Part shown: positions 1 to 7,063 of the stretch, one piece after another
Layout of the letters: each line of letters opens with the position of its first letter
How positions within the stretch are numbered: position 1 is the first letter of the stretch
Origin: TMED27 sp050633165
Lineage (GTDB): Bacteria > Pseudomonadota > Alphaproteobacteria > Micavibrionales > Micavibrionaceae
Reading direction: 5' to 3'
Assembly (NCBI GenBank): GCA_050633165.1
Contig: JBOEFZ010000050.1
Location: 1 to 14,126 of the forward strand
Length of the DNA: 14,126 nt
The notes under the pieces: model-generated
Database searches by the model: none
What the model saw: only the letters and a program-made list of their open reading frames with translations
What the model was told of the DNA's origin: nothing
Made by a program: the position numbers and the translations under genes

Positions 1-6
1 TGCCAT
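1..6 (-). CDS. rplB: 50S ribosomal protein L2 (uL2), first two codons only (probable)
   Basis: The minus strand reads ATG GCA at the very edge, preceded by an AGGAAG-type ribosome binding site about 6 bases upstream. In the conserved S10 operon, rplB follows rplW, and L2 proteins commonly begin Met-Ala. Only Met-Ala is visible, so the identity rests on gene order and the binding site, not on protein sequence. An unrelated gene starting here cannot be excluded. Confidence 0.5.
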
Positions 7-58
7 TTTCTTCTTCCTTTTTTGCTCATTCTCGGCGAAGCCGCCATAGTTTAAATTT

Positions 59-367
59 TTATCCTTTTGGACCGAACATTTCTAATCCAGCCTCATTATA
101 AGAACCATCCTTATTTCTAATCACAGTTCCATTTACAGGTTCTGTCGCCCACCTAGGGTCTTCCGCAATAAGTTCCGGCCAGAGTGTCGCAAGTGCACCT
201 TTTTTTGCTTCCGCCTCAAAAGCATCACGGTCTTCACCTTTACCGTCAAAAGCTTTCATTGACTCTGCTACTAATGCTCGAACTCTTGCAGCTCTCTCTT
301 TGCCAATCCCCATTGGATAGCCAGCTTCTGGACAACCCGCAACAGTTCCTCTTCCTTCAACACTCAT
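59..367 (-). CDS. Hypothetical protein, 102 aa, inserted between rplW and rplB
   Basis: I do not recognise this protein. It starts with an ATG preceded by AAGGAT about 9 bases upstream and ends in TAA, 24 bases downstream of the rplW stop. The sequence is soluble, with no signal peptide or membrane segment. Residues 1-22 are rich in Gly and Pro and hold a single Cys (GCPEAGYPMG). Residues 23-60 look helical and charged (KERAARVRALVAESMKAF). The C-terminal part has DPRW and a DGSYNEAG stretch. Five of its seven Arg codons are AGA or AGG, unlike the neighbouring ribosomal genes, which mostly use CGT or CGC; one 60-base row counts at 43% GC. The good ribosome binding site and its position within the operon favour a real gene. 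Its function is unknown, and co-transcription with the S10 genes is inferred from spacing alone. Confidence 0.65.
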   Translation of the reverse strand: MSVEGRGTVAGCPEAGYPMGIGKERAARVRALVAESMKAFDGKGEDRDAFEAEAKKGALATLWPELIAEDPRWATEPVNGTVIRNKDGSYNEAGLEMFGPKG

Positions 368-391
368 ACTCAGTAAATCCTTTTAGTTAAA

Positions 392-706
392 TTAAACTCC
401 CGTTTCCGTATCGATAACCTGACCATCTTCGAGGGTTACAATCGCTTTTTTAAAATCAGAGCGTTTGCCCATGATTCCTTTGAAGCGTTTTGTTTTACCC
501 TTTTGGATAAGCGTGTTAACAGCCTTAACCTTCACATCGAAGAGGTTTTCAACCGCTTCTTTGATCTCCGGCTTTGTTGCCTTTAGCGCAACCTTGAACG
601 TTACCTGCCCGTTTTCGGAACCAAGCGTTGCCTTTTCCGTTACGTGCGGCGCGACAATTGTGTCGTAATTCTTCTCTGTTGCTTGTGTTTTCTTAGCCTT
701 AGCCAT
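392..706 (-). CDS. rplW: 50S ribosomal protein L23 (uL23)
   Basis: L23 is a primary 23S rRNA binder next to the exit tunnel and is the docking site for trigger factor and SRP. At 104 residues it is about normal length. The family core is clear: an IVAPHVTEKA start to the fold, then the FKVALKATKPEIKEAVENLF helix, VKVKAVNTLI, and the basic loop KGKTKRFKGIMGKRSDFKKA, followed by the closing strand IVTLEDG. A short Lys-rich N-terminus (MAKAKK) precedes the fold. It starts 4 bases after the rplD stop, and its ribosome binding site (GAAAGG) lies in the end of rplD, so translational coupling is likely. Confidence 0.96.
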   Translation of the reverse strand: MAKAKKTQATEKNYDTIVAPHVTEKATLGSENGQVTFKVALKATKPEIKEAVENLFDVKVKAVNTLIQKGKTKRFKGIMGKRSDFKKAIVTLEDGQVIDTETGV

Positions 707-710
707 TGTT

Positions 711-1334
711 CTAGCCTTTCAATTTCTCAGTCAAATCATTGATCGCGTCTTTGGTTAGCACCAATGTATCGCGGCGAAGGATGTCGTAAACATTCGCGCC
801 TTGGCTTGGCACAACATCGATAAGCGGGATATTTGCCGTTGCGCGGGCGAAGTTTGCGTCCACTTCCGCGCCACCGATGATGAATGCGTTTTCAATTTCG
901 AGCTTTTTCAGCGCAGCAACCATTGGCTTTGTCTTGTGCTCTTTGGCTTTAACGTCATCAAGGATGATGATTTTGCCTTCGGCAGCCTTGGAGGAAAGCG
1001 CGATTTTCAACGCTTGCTTACGGAGTTTTTTCGGTAGGTCAATCGCGTGGGAGCGAACAACAGGACCAAAAACGGTTGCACCGCCACGGTCGATGTTACG
1101 CTTTAAGTCACCCGCACGTGCGCGGCCAGTTCCTTTTTGCGCCCACGGCTTTTTCCCTGTACCGGAAATTTCGTGGCGTTGCTTAACCTTATGGTTGCCG
1201 CCTCTGCGTTTTGCGAGTTGGTAATTAACCATGCGGTGCAGGATATCTTTGCGGATTTCTGTCCCAAAGATGTCTTTATCAAGCGTAATTTCGCCGGATG
1301 CTTTACCGTCTAATGTTTGAATGGCGATTTTCAT
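711..1334 (-). CDS. rplD: 50S ribosomal protein L4 (uL4)
   Basis: L4 binds 23S rRNA and its long loop lines the exit tunnel. In E. coli it is also the autogenous repressor of the S10 operon. The protein is 207 residues, close to the E. coli length of 201. The diagnostic extended loop is present at about residues 45-75 (KQRHEISGTGKKPWAQKGTGRARAG), as is the conserved GGATVFGP segment. The C-terminal globular region has IILDD and YDILRRDTLVLTKDAI. The ATG overlaps the rplC stop as TAATG, so the start is fixed and coupling to rplC is likely. No E. coli-type S10 leader is seen upstream of rpsJ, so whether L4 feedback operates here is open. Confidence 0.97.
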   Translation of the reverse strand: MKIAIQTLDGKASGEITLDKDIFGTEIRKDILHRMVNYQLAKRRGGNHKVKQRHEISGTGKKPWAQKGTGRARAGDLKRNIDRGGATVFGPVVRSHAIDLPKKLRKQALKIALSSKAAEGKIIILDDVKAKEHKTKPMVAALKKLEIENAFIIGGAEVDANFARATANIPLIDVVPSQGANVYDILRRDTLVLTKDAINDLTEKLKG

Positions 1335-2161
1335 TATTCTTCACCTTTTTCATTTTGCGCTTCAGCGGCAGGCGCTTCGGCTTGGTTGTCTTCTTTTGGT
1401 GCTTCCTCAGCAGCCGGCGCTTCGGCCTTTGCCGCTTCGATAACTCCCGCAGGAACAGGAACGCCTTCCGGCGCAGCCTTCTTCACCGCATCATTGATGA
1501 TGACCCAACCGGATTTTGAACCGGGGACAGCACCCTTAATGAGGATCAAGTTATCTTCTTCGTCAATGGCAACGACCTCTAGGTTTTGCGTTGTTACGCG
1601 CTCATTCCCCATTTGACCGGCCATTTTCTTACCTTTGAAAACGCGACCAGGTTCTTGACATTGCCCTGTTGATCCGTGTGCACGGTGAGAGATAGACACA
1701 CCGTGTGTTGCGCGCATACCGCCGAAATTGTGACGCTTCATAGCACCAGCAAAACCTTTACCGATGGATGTGCCCGTAACATCAACATATTGACCAGCAA
1801 CGAAGTGGTGTGCGCCGATTTCTGCGCCAACTGCGGGGAGTTCACCGCTTGGTACACGAAACTCAACGAGCTTCTTCTTTGGCTCAACTTTGGCTTTCGC
1901 GAAATGTCCGCGGTTGGCCTTACTTGTACGCTTTACTTTCGCCTTACCAGAGCCGAGTTGAACAGCGGTATAACCGTCATTCTCTTCGGTGCGGTGTGCG
2001 ATTACCTGACATTCATCAACCTTAAGAACGGTCACAGGAATCTGACGACCATCGGCATCGAAGATACGAGTCATACCTTCTTTGCGGGCGATGAGGCCAA
2101 TTCTTGCGCGCTCCCTTAGCGGATTCGCTTTATTTTTTACAGCTTTATTAGTAGCAGTCAT
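1334..2161 (-). CDS. rplC: 50S ribosomal protein L3 (uL3) with N- and C-terminal extensions
   Basis: L3 binds near the 3' end of 23S rRNA, helps start 50S assembly, and extends a loop toward the peptidyl transferase centre. The core runs from about residue 20 (IGLIARKEGMTRIF) to about 228. It includes the long loop GTSIGKGFAGAMKRHNFGG and the RVFKGKKMAGQMGNERVTTQ segment. At 275 residues it is well above the usual 205-215. About 18 extra residues precede the core; this start is supported by AGGAAGG about 10 bases upstream and by the lack of an internal Met before EGM. About 45 residues follow the core in a tail dominated by Ala, Glu and Pro, with EAPAAE appearing twice. Some alphaproteobacterial L3 proteins carry similar tails, which fits the lineage call. 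The stop overlaps the rplD start by one base. Confidence 0.96.
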   Translation of the reverse strand: MTATNKAVKNKANPLRERARIGLIARKEGMTRIFDADGRQIPVTVLKVDECQVIAHRTEENDGYTAVQLGSGKAKVKRTSKANRGHFAKAKVEPKKKLVEFRVPSGELPAVGAEIGAHHFVAGQYVDVTGTSIGKGFAGAMKRHNFGGMRATHGVSISHRAHGSTGQCQEPGRVFKGKKMAGQMGNERVTTQNLEVVAIDEEDNLILIKGAVPGSKSGWVIINDAVKKAAPEGVPVPAGVIEAAKAEAPAAEEAPKEDNQAEAPAAEAQNEKGEE

Positions 2162-2181
2162 TTTTCTTTTCCTTCCTAGAG

Positions 2182-2200
2182 GTTGACGATAATCGCCAAC
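2182..2200 (-). promoter_or_regulatory. Hairpin just upstream of the rplC ribosome binding site
   Basis: On the minus strand, GTTGGCGA and TCGTCAAC pair around a 3-base TTA loop, giving an 8-bp stem with one G-U pair. Its 3' base lies only 4 bases before the AGGAAGG ribosome binding site of rplC (2171-2177). That position would let it influence rplC translation or mRNA processing. There is no U-tract, so it is not a standard terminator. The function is inferred. Confidence 0.5.
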
Positions 2201-2236
2201 TTAGCATTCAATTTTCATCCCATTTTCGGGACGAGA

Positions 2237-2254
2237 TCCCCGCTTTCGCGGGGA
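2237..2254. repeat. REP-like GC palindrome in the rpsJ-rplC gap
   Basis: A perfect 7-bp palindrome (TCCCCGC, then TTTC, then GCGGGGA on the plus strand) folds on the transcript into a stable stem closed by a GAAA tetraloop. Short palindromes with a CCCCGCGAAAGCGGGG core recur as dispersed REP-type elements in many proteobacterial genomes. Only one copy is in this window, so the repeat status is inferred from the motif. There is no U-tract after it on the minus strand. It could act as an mRNA-stabilising or attenuating hairpin. Confidence 0.55.
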
Positions 2255-2276
2255 CTGCGATCGATGGTTCAATCGG

Positions 2277-2603
2277 CTACGCCGCCTGAACCTGCCCGAT
2301 CTTGATTTCAACGTCCACACCGGCGGGCAGATCGAGCTTCATCAAAGCGTCGATTGTTTGCGGTGTTGGCTCAACCACGTCGAGCAACCTTTTATGCGTG
2401 CGCATTTCGAATTGCTCCTGTGATCCTTTGTTCACGTGTGGTGAGCGAATAACAGAAAACTTTTTGATTTTGTTTGGCAAAGGAACCGGGCCACGGATTG
2501 ATGATCCTGTGCGCTTTGCTGTATTCAAAATCTCGGCACTCGCCGTATCTAGGATACGATGATCGAATGCTTTTAGCGTAATGCGTATCGTTTGTGCGTT
2601 CAT
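2277..2603 (-). CDS. rpsJ: 30S ribosomal protein S10 (uS10)
   Basis: S10 is a 30S head protein; it is also NusE, which partners NusB in transcription antitermination. At 108 residues it is a few longer than the usual 102-105. Family blocks are intact: IRITLKAFDHRILD, then AKRTGSSIRGPVPLP, then the SPHVNKGSQEQFEMRTHKR loop that reaches into the ribosome, and VDVEIKIG near the end. The extra residues are a C-terminal QVQAA. Its ATG has an AAAGGAT site upstream and sits 31 bases after the tuf stop, so it appears transcribed from the str operon with no separate S10 promoter visible. Confidence 0.97.
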   Translation of the reverse strand: MNAQTIRITLKAFDHRILDTASAEILNTAKRTGSSIRGPVPLPNKIKKFSVIRSPHVNKGSQEQFEMRTHKRLLDVVEPTPQTIDALMKLDLPAGVDVEIKIGQVQAA

Positions 2604-2634
2604 TTTTCTATTATCCTTTTACGCGTTTTATTTC

Positions 2635-3813
2635 TTACTCAACAATCTTGGACACAACGCCCGCACCAACTGTGCGGCCGCCTTCACGGATGGCGAAGCG
2701 GAGGCCTTCGGACATCGCGATTGGGGCGATGAGTGTTACCTCGAGATTGTTGATGTTATCACCTGGCATCACCATTTCTGTACCGCTTGGAAGCGCACAT
2801 TCGCCGGTTACATCCGTTGTACGGAAGTAGAATTGTGGGCGATAATTAGAGAAGAATGGTGTGTGGCGTCCGCCTTCATCCTTGGAAAGGATATAAGCTT
2901 CGGCAACGAATTTTGTGTGTGGTGTGATTGAACCAGGCTTACAAAGAACCTGACCGCGCTCAACATCTTCGCGCTTCGTTCCGCGAAGAAGAACACCAAC
3001 ATTGTCACCCGCTTCGCCGCGATCAAGCAACTTACGGAACATTTCGACACCGGTACAAGTTGTTGTTTGCGTGTCCTTGATACCAACGATTTCGATATCA
3101 TCACCAACGTTAACAACACCGGTTTCAATACGGCCCGTAACAACTGTTCCACGACCAGAGATCGAGAATACGTCTTCAACAGGCATCAAGAAATCTTTGT
3201 CTGTATCACGTGCAGGTGTCGGGATGTATTCGTCAACAGCCGCAAGCAATTCAACGATTGAGTTCTCGCCAATCTCAGGATCGCGGCCTTCAACAGCAGC
3301 GAGCGCAGAACCCTTGATGATTGGAATATCATCGCCAGGGAAGTCGTATGAGGAAAGAAGCTCGCGAACTTCCATTTCAACAAGCTCCAAAAGCTCTTCA
3401 TCGTCAACCTGATCAACTTTGTTGAGGTAGACGACAAGCGCAGGAACACCAACCTGACGTGCAAGCAAGATGTGCTCACGTGTTTGTGGCATTGGACCAT
3501 CAGCCGCGTTAACCACGAGGATCGCACCATCCATTTGTGCCGCACCTGTGATCATGTTCTTCACGTAGTCCGCGTGACCTGGGCAATCAACGTGCGCGTA
3601 GTGGCGGTTGTCTGTTTCATATTCAACGTGCGCTGTTGAGATTGTGATACCGCGCGCTTTTTCTTCAGGCGCCTTGTCGATCGCGTCAACCGCTTCACCA
3701 GCACCATATTTCTTTGCAATCGCCGCCGTCAGCGTCGTCTTACCATGGTCAACGTGACCAATCGTCCCGATATTCGCATGCGGTTTATTACGTTCAAATT
3801 TTTCCTTAGACAT
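2635..3813 (-). CDS. tuf: Elongation factor Tu
   Basis: EF-Tu is the GTPase that delivers aminoacyl-tRNA to the ribosomal A site. At 392 residues it is normal length (E. coli 394). GTPase motifs are complete: P-loop GHVDHGKT (19-26), switch I with RGITI (54-58), switch II DCPGH (76-80, with the catalytic His at 80), NKVD (131-134), and GSAL near 168-171. Domains 2 and 3 follow, with GRGTVVTGRIETG, the aminoacyl-tRNA-binding region, and a PGDNI block near the C-terminus. The start is fixed by AAAGGAG about 8 bases upstream. It follows fusA by 37 bases, the standard str-operon position. A second tuf copy elsewhere in the genome is common but cannot be seen here. Confidence 0.98.
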   Translation of the reverse strand: MSKEKFERNKPHANIGTIGHVDHGKTTLTAAIAKKYGAGEAVDAIDKAPEEKARGITISTAHVEYETDNRHYAHVDCPGHADYVKNMITGAAQMDGAILVVNAADGPMPQTREHILLARQVGVPALVVYLNKVDQVDDEELLELVEMEVRELLSSYDFPGDDIPIIKGSALAAVEGRDPEIGENSIVELLAAVDEYIPTPARDTDKDFLMPVEDVFSISGRGTVVTGRIETGVVNVGDDIEIVGIKDTQTTTCTGVEMFRKLLDRGEAGDNVGVLLRGTKREDVERGQVLCKPGSITPHTKFVAEAYILSKDEGGRHTPFFSNYRPQFYFRTTDVTGECALPSGTEMVMPGDNINNLEVTLIAPIAMSEGLRFAIREGGRTVGAGVVSKIVE

Positions 3814-3827
3814 TCTCTAGTCTCCTT

Positions 3828-3845
3828 TTTTAAATCTTTTAAATC
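3828..3845. repeat. Tandem 9-bp repeat in the fusA-tuf gap
   Basis: TTTTAAATC occurs twice back to back on the plus strand, just upstream of the tuf ribosome binding site. It looks like slippage in an AT-rich spacer. No function is evident. Confidence 0.6.
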
Positions 3846-3850
3846 TTAAA

Positions 3851-5959
3851 TTACGCCCCAAGGCTTTCCTTAACTTCCGCTGCGATTGCTGCTGGAACAG
3901 CTTCGTAGCGATCGAATACCATCGAAAATTGCGCGCGGCCCGAGGACATTGAGCGCAATGGGTTGATGTAACCAAACATGTTCGCGAGTGGCACAGCAGC
4001 CGTAATTACCTTTGCGTTTCCACGATCTTCCATGGAAGATACTTGGCCGCGACGTGAGTTGAGGTCGCCGATGATATCACCCATATATTCTTCGGGGGTG
4101 ACAACTTCAACTTTCATCATGGGCTCAAGAAGTTGTGGGCCAGCGGCTTGCATACCTTCTTTGAATGCCGCTTTCGCCGCGATTTCGAAGGCCATGACGC
4201 TAGAGTCAACATCGTGATACCCACCATCGACCAACGTTACCTTGAAATCGAGCACGGGGAAGCCCGCGATAATTCCGGTTTCTTTGGCGATTTTGAGGCC
4301 TTTTTCAACGCCCGGGATGTATTCTTTTGGAACAGAACCACCAACAATTGTGTCGGCAAATTCAAAACCCGCACCCGCTTCGCTTGGTTCGAAGATAAGG
4401 TCGATTTTCGCGAACTGACCAGAACCACCAGATTGCTTTTTGTGAGTGTAGCTGATCTCGGCGGTTTTTGTGATACTTTCACGGTAGGCAACTTGTGGCG
4501 CACCGATATTCGCTTCAACTTTAAATTCGCGCTTCATGCGGTCAACGAGGATATCAAGGTGAAGTTCACCCATACCCTTCATGATTGTCTGACCGGATTC
4601 ATGATCAACATGAACACGGAATGATGGATCTTCGGCGGACAAACGCTGTAACGCTGTCGACATTTTTTCTTGGTCAGCTTTTGTTTTTGGCTCAATCGCG
4701 ATTTCGATAACCGGCTCTGGGAATTCCATACGTTCAAGAACAACTGGCTTTTGCTGATCACATAATGTGTCACCGGTTGTTGTATCTTTCATACCAACGA
4801 AGGCAACGATATCACCAGCATGGGCAATGCTAAGCTCTTCGCGGTTGTTGGAGTGCATGAGGAGCATACGACCAACGCGCTCGCGCTTATCCTTAACAGA
4901 GTTTTGAACGTAAGAACCGCTTTCGATTGTACCGGAGTAGATACGGGCAAATGTTAGCGAGCCAACAAATGGGTCGTTCATGATTTTGAATGCAAGGGCG
5001 GAGAATGGCGCAGCATCATCGGGCTCGCGGTTTTCTTCTTCGTCGCTGTCGATTTTTACACCAGCCGTTGTACCGATATCAAGCGGGCTAGGCAGATATT
5101 CAACAACCGCATCAAGCATTGGCTGAACACCTTTGTTTTTGAATGCTGTTCCACACAAAACGGGAACAAGCTCATTTGCGATTGTTCCTTTGCGGATACA
5201 GGCGCGGAGTGTTTTTTCATCCGGCTCGTTACCTTCGAGGTAAGCCTCCATCGCATCATCATCTTGCTCAACAGCCATTTCGATGAGTTTTTCGCGGTAT
5301 TCCGCAGCTTGATCAGCAAGATCAGCAGGAATATCAGTTTCAGTGTATGTCGCGCCGAGCTGTTCACCATCCCAGATAACCGCCTTCATGGTTACGAGGT
5401 CGATGTGGCCCTGGTATTGATCTTCTGCACCGATAGGAAGCTGGATCGCGCAAGGCTCAATGCCAAGGCGGTCGCGCATCATTTGCAGACAGTTAAAATA
5501 GTCCGCGCCGATTTTGTCCATTTTATTAACGAAACACATGCGTGGCACTTGGTACTTATCGGCCTGACGCCATACAGTTTCAGTTTGCGGCTCAACACCT
5601 GCGTTCGCGTCGAACACGGCGATCGCACCATCAAGAACACGCAAGGAACGCTCAACTTCGATTGTGAAGTCAACGTGACCGGGTGTGTCAATAATGTTGA
5701 GGCGGAAACGCGCACCGTCATATTGACCATCTTTGCGAGAATCCCAAAATGTCGTCGTCGCAGCGGAGGTAATTGTAATACCGCGCTCTTGCTCTTGCTC
5801 CATCCAGTCCATCGTCGCCGCACCATCATGCACTTCGCCGATTTTGTGGGACTTACCGGAATAGAACAAGATGCGCTCGGTCGTTGTGGTTTTACCCGCA
5901 TCGATATGCGCCATGATTCCGAAGTTCCGGTAGTTATTAATTGGATGCTCGCGTGACAT
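3851..5959 (-). CDS. fusA: Elongation factor G
   Basis: EF-G is the translocase GTPase that moves tRNA and mRNA after peptide transfer, and with RRF it recycles ribosomes. At 702 residues it matches the family (E. coli 704). Motifs in order: P-loop AHIDAGKT (17-24), switch I RGITITSAA (59-67), DTPGH (91-95), NKMD (145-148). They are followed by domain II (a FKIMNDPFVGSLTFARIYSG block), domain III (LQRLSAEDPSFRV and SGQTIMKGMGELHLDI), domain IV (YRESITK and the GGSVPKEYIPGVEKGL tip region), and domain V, ending with the MFGYINPLRSMSSGRAQFSM segment. The EFMGDVIGDLNSRRG-type motif appears here as EYMGDIIGDLNSRRG. The start has AGGAA about 9 bases upstream. It lies between rpsG (49-base gap) and tuf. 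Confidence 0.98.
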   Translation of the reverse strand: MSREHPINNYRNFGIMAHIDAGKTTTTERILFYSGKSHKIGEVHDGAATMDWMEQEQERGITITSAATTTFWDSRKDGQYDGARFRLNIIDTPGHVDFTIEVERSLRVLDGAIAVFDANAGVEPQTETVWRQADKYQVPRMCFVNKMDKIGADYFNCLQMMRDRLGIEPCAIQLPIGAEDQYQGHIDLVTMKAVIWDGEQLGATYTETDIPADLADQAAEYREKLIEMAVEQDDDAMEAYLEGNEPDEKTLRACIRKGTIANELVPVLCGTAFKNKGVQPMLDAVVEYLPSPLDIGTTAGVKIDSDEEENREPDDAAPFSALAFKIMNDPFVGSLTFARIYSGTIESGSYVQNSVKDKRERVGRMLLMHSNNREELSIAHAGDIVAFVGMKDTTTGDTLCDQQKPVVLERMEFPEPVIEIAIEPKTKADQEKMSTALQRLSAEDPSFRVHVDHESGQTIMKGMGELHLDILVDRMKREFKVEANIGAPQVAYRESITKTAEISYTHKKQSGGSGQFAKIDLIFEPSEAGAGFEFADTIVGGSVPKEYIPGVEKGLKIAKETGIIAGFPVLDFKVTLVDGGYHDVDSSVMAFEIAAKAAFKEGMQAAGPQLLEPMMKVEVVTPEEYMGDIIGDLNSRRGQVSSMEDRGNAKVITAAVPLANMFGYINPLRSMSSGRAQFSMVFDRYEAVPAAIAAEVKESLGA

Positions 5960-5973
5960 TTATATTCGTTCCT

Positions 5974-5987
5974 AGTTATCAGTTATC
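5974..5987. repeat. Tandem 7-bp repeat in the rpsG-fusA gap
   Basis: AGTTATC is repeated twice in direct tandem in the 49-base spacer between rpsG and fusA, upstream of the fusA ribosome binding site. No clear role is seen. Confidence 0.55.
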
Positions 5988-6008
5988 AGTGTATTTCGTT
6001 TTAAATTC

Positions 6009-6533
6009 TTACCAGCGGAAATGCGCGAAGGCTTTGTTTGCATCAGCCATTTTGTGGGTATCATCACGCTTTTTAACAGCAGAGCCACGCTCATTCGCGG
6101 CATCGTGCAGCTCACCAGCAACGCGAGCAACCATTGTGCTTTCGCCGCGCTTACGTGCCGCATCGATAATCCAGCGCATTGCAAGCGCCATCGCGCGATC
6201 CGCCTTAACCTCAACCGGAACCTGATAGGTTGCACCACCAACACGGCGGGAGCGAACCTCAAGCTTTGGCTTAACCGCCTTAAGCGCAGAATGAAAAAGA
6301 CCCAAGCCCTTGCTCTTGAATTGCTGAACATCCGCTTCACCCTCACCATCGGAAGATTTATTGTCATTACCGGCTTTTGTATCGAGAATATCGATAGCCT
6401 TGTAAACAATACTTTCAGCCGTTGATTTCTTACCATCCAACATCAAGTTATTGATGAATTTTGATAGCACCAAATCACCGAATTTCGGATCAGGGAGGAT
6501 TTGGCGTTTTTCTGCTCTATGGCGACGTGACAT
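6009..6533 (-). CDS. rpsG: 30S ribosomal protein S7 (uS7) with internal insertion
   Basis: S7 starts assembly of the 30S head, binds the 3' major domain of 16S rRNA, and contacts E-site tRNA. In E. coli it is also the autogenous regulator of the str operon. The family sequence is clear: MSRRHRAEKR, LPDPKFGD, MLDGKKSTAESIVYKA, the beta-hairpin SRRVGGATYQVPVEV (about 95-109), ALAMRWIIDAARKR, and the C-terminal HKMADANKAFAHFRW. The length is 174 residues rather than the usual 156. The extra 18 or so form a hydrophilic, acidic stretch at about residues 55-72 (GNDNKSSDGEGEADVQ), in the loop between the first two main helices. The frame is intact and both flanks align, so this is an insertion rather than a frameshift. 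AAGGAA lies about 8 bases before the ATG. Confidence 0.97.
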   Translation of the reverse strand: MSRRHRAEKRQILPDPKFGDLVLSKFINNLMLDGKKSTAESIVYKAIDILDTKAGNDNKSSDGEGEADVQQFKSKGLGLFHSALKAVKPKLEVRSRRVGGATYQVPVEVKADRAMALAMRWIIDAARKRGESTMVARVAGELHDAANERGSAVKKRDDTHKMADANKAFAHFRW

Positions 6534-6560
6534 ATTATATGTTCCTTATCTCTTCTAATC

Positions 6561-6932
6561 TTATTTAGGACGCTTCACACCGTAGCGTGAGCGGGATTGT
6601 TTACGGTCTTTAACACCTTGGGTGTCGAGCGCGCCACGAACAATTGTGTAGCGCACACCCGGCAAATCTTTTACACGACCACCACGAACAAGAACAACCG
6701 AGTGCTCCTGAAGGTTGTGGCCTTCACCAGGGATGTAGCAGATCACTTCGTGACCCGTTGTCAAACGCACCTTTGCGACTTTACGCAAAGCGGAGTTCGG
6801 TTTCTTTGGTGTTGTTGTATAAACACGCGTACAAACGCCGCGACGTTGCGGGTTTGATTTCAAAGCTCTGTTTTTCTTCGCTTTAACCACTTTTTGGCGT
6901 GGCTTGCGTACTAATTGCTGAATGGTTGGCAT
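6561..6932 (-). CDS. rpsL: 30S ribosomal protein S12 (uS12)
   Basis: S12 sits at the decoding centre and controls fidelity; it is the classic streptomycin target protein. At 123 residues it is full length. Conserved blocks: MPTIQQLVRKPR, VYTTTPKKPNSALRK, GEGHNLQEHSVVLVRGGRVKDLPGVRY, and the C-terminal GVKDRKQSRSRYGVKRPK. Lys43 and Lys88, the main streptomycin-resistance positions, are both lysine, so this is a wild-type allele at those sites. Asp89, the beta-methylthiolation site in some bacteria, is present. AGAAGGAA lies about 7 bases before the ATG. It is the first gene of the str operon, preceded by a leader of about 160 bases and followed by rpsG after 27 bases. Confidence 0.98.
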   Translation of the reverse strand: MPTIQQLVRKPRQKVVKAKKNRALKSNPQRRGVCTRVYTTTPKKPNSALRKVAKVRLTTGHEVICYIPGEGHNLQEHSVVLVRGGRVKDLPGVRYTIVRGALDTQGVKDRKQSRSRYGVKRPK

Positions 6933-6970
6933 TCCAATTCCTTCTTTAATTCATATATCAATGTGGATGG

Positions 6971-7063
6971 CTGCATATAGCGCCGCGTGGCGCCGAAAGT
7001 CAATCGCTATTCGCGATCAAAAAATATGCAGAGCATCCGTTTCCCAGATGGTGCGCTAAACGG
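6971..7063 (-). promoter_or_regulatory. Structured 5' leader of rpsL (candidate cis-regulatory RNA)
   Basis: On the minus strand an 8-bp pair, CTGCATAT (7024-7031) with ATATGCAG (6971-6978), closes a junction that holds two further hairpins. One is ATCGC/GCGAT around GAATA (7003-7017). The other is a GGCGCC/GGCGCT stem with one G-U pair around ACGC (6979-6994), directly abutting the closing stem. Upstream is a 6-bp hairpin CCGTTT/AAACGG (7037-7063). An alternative 8-bp pairing of GCTATTCG (7070-7077) with CGAATAGC (7006-7013) would be incompatible with the first inner hairpin, a switch-like arrangement. One 8-bp inverted repeat is not surprising by chance in about 230 bases, so the case rests on their nesting. 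An rpsL leader RNA motif is known in pseudomonads; I cannot say whether this is related. Confidence 0.45.

Noticed and set aside
7..58. Short frame starting ATGGCGGCTTCG between the 102-residue gene and rplB
   Set aside because: It lacks a convincing ribosome binding site and contains the apparent rplB binding site in another frame.
2218..2231. Small TCCC/GGGA hairpin next to the REP-like palindrome
   Set aside because: It has only 4 base pairs, which is expected by chance in a gap of this size.
5264..5956. 230-codon open frame on the plus strand
   Set aside because: It is a shadow of the EF-G GTPase domain; the minus-strand protein accounts for the conservation.
6317..6371. Compensated frameshift as the cause of the extra S7 residues
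   Set aside because: The flanking residues align to the family on both sides and the added length is a multiple of three with ordinary hydrophilic loop composition.
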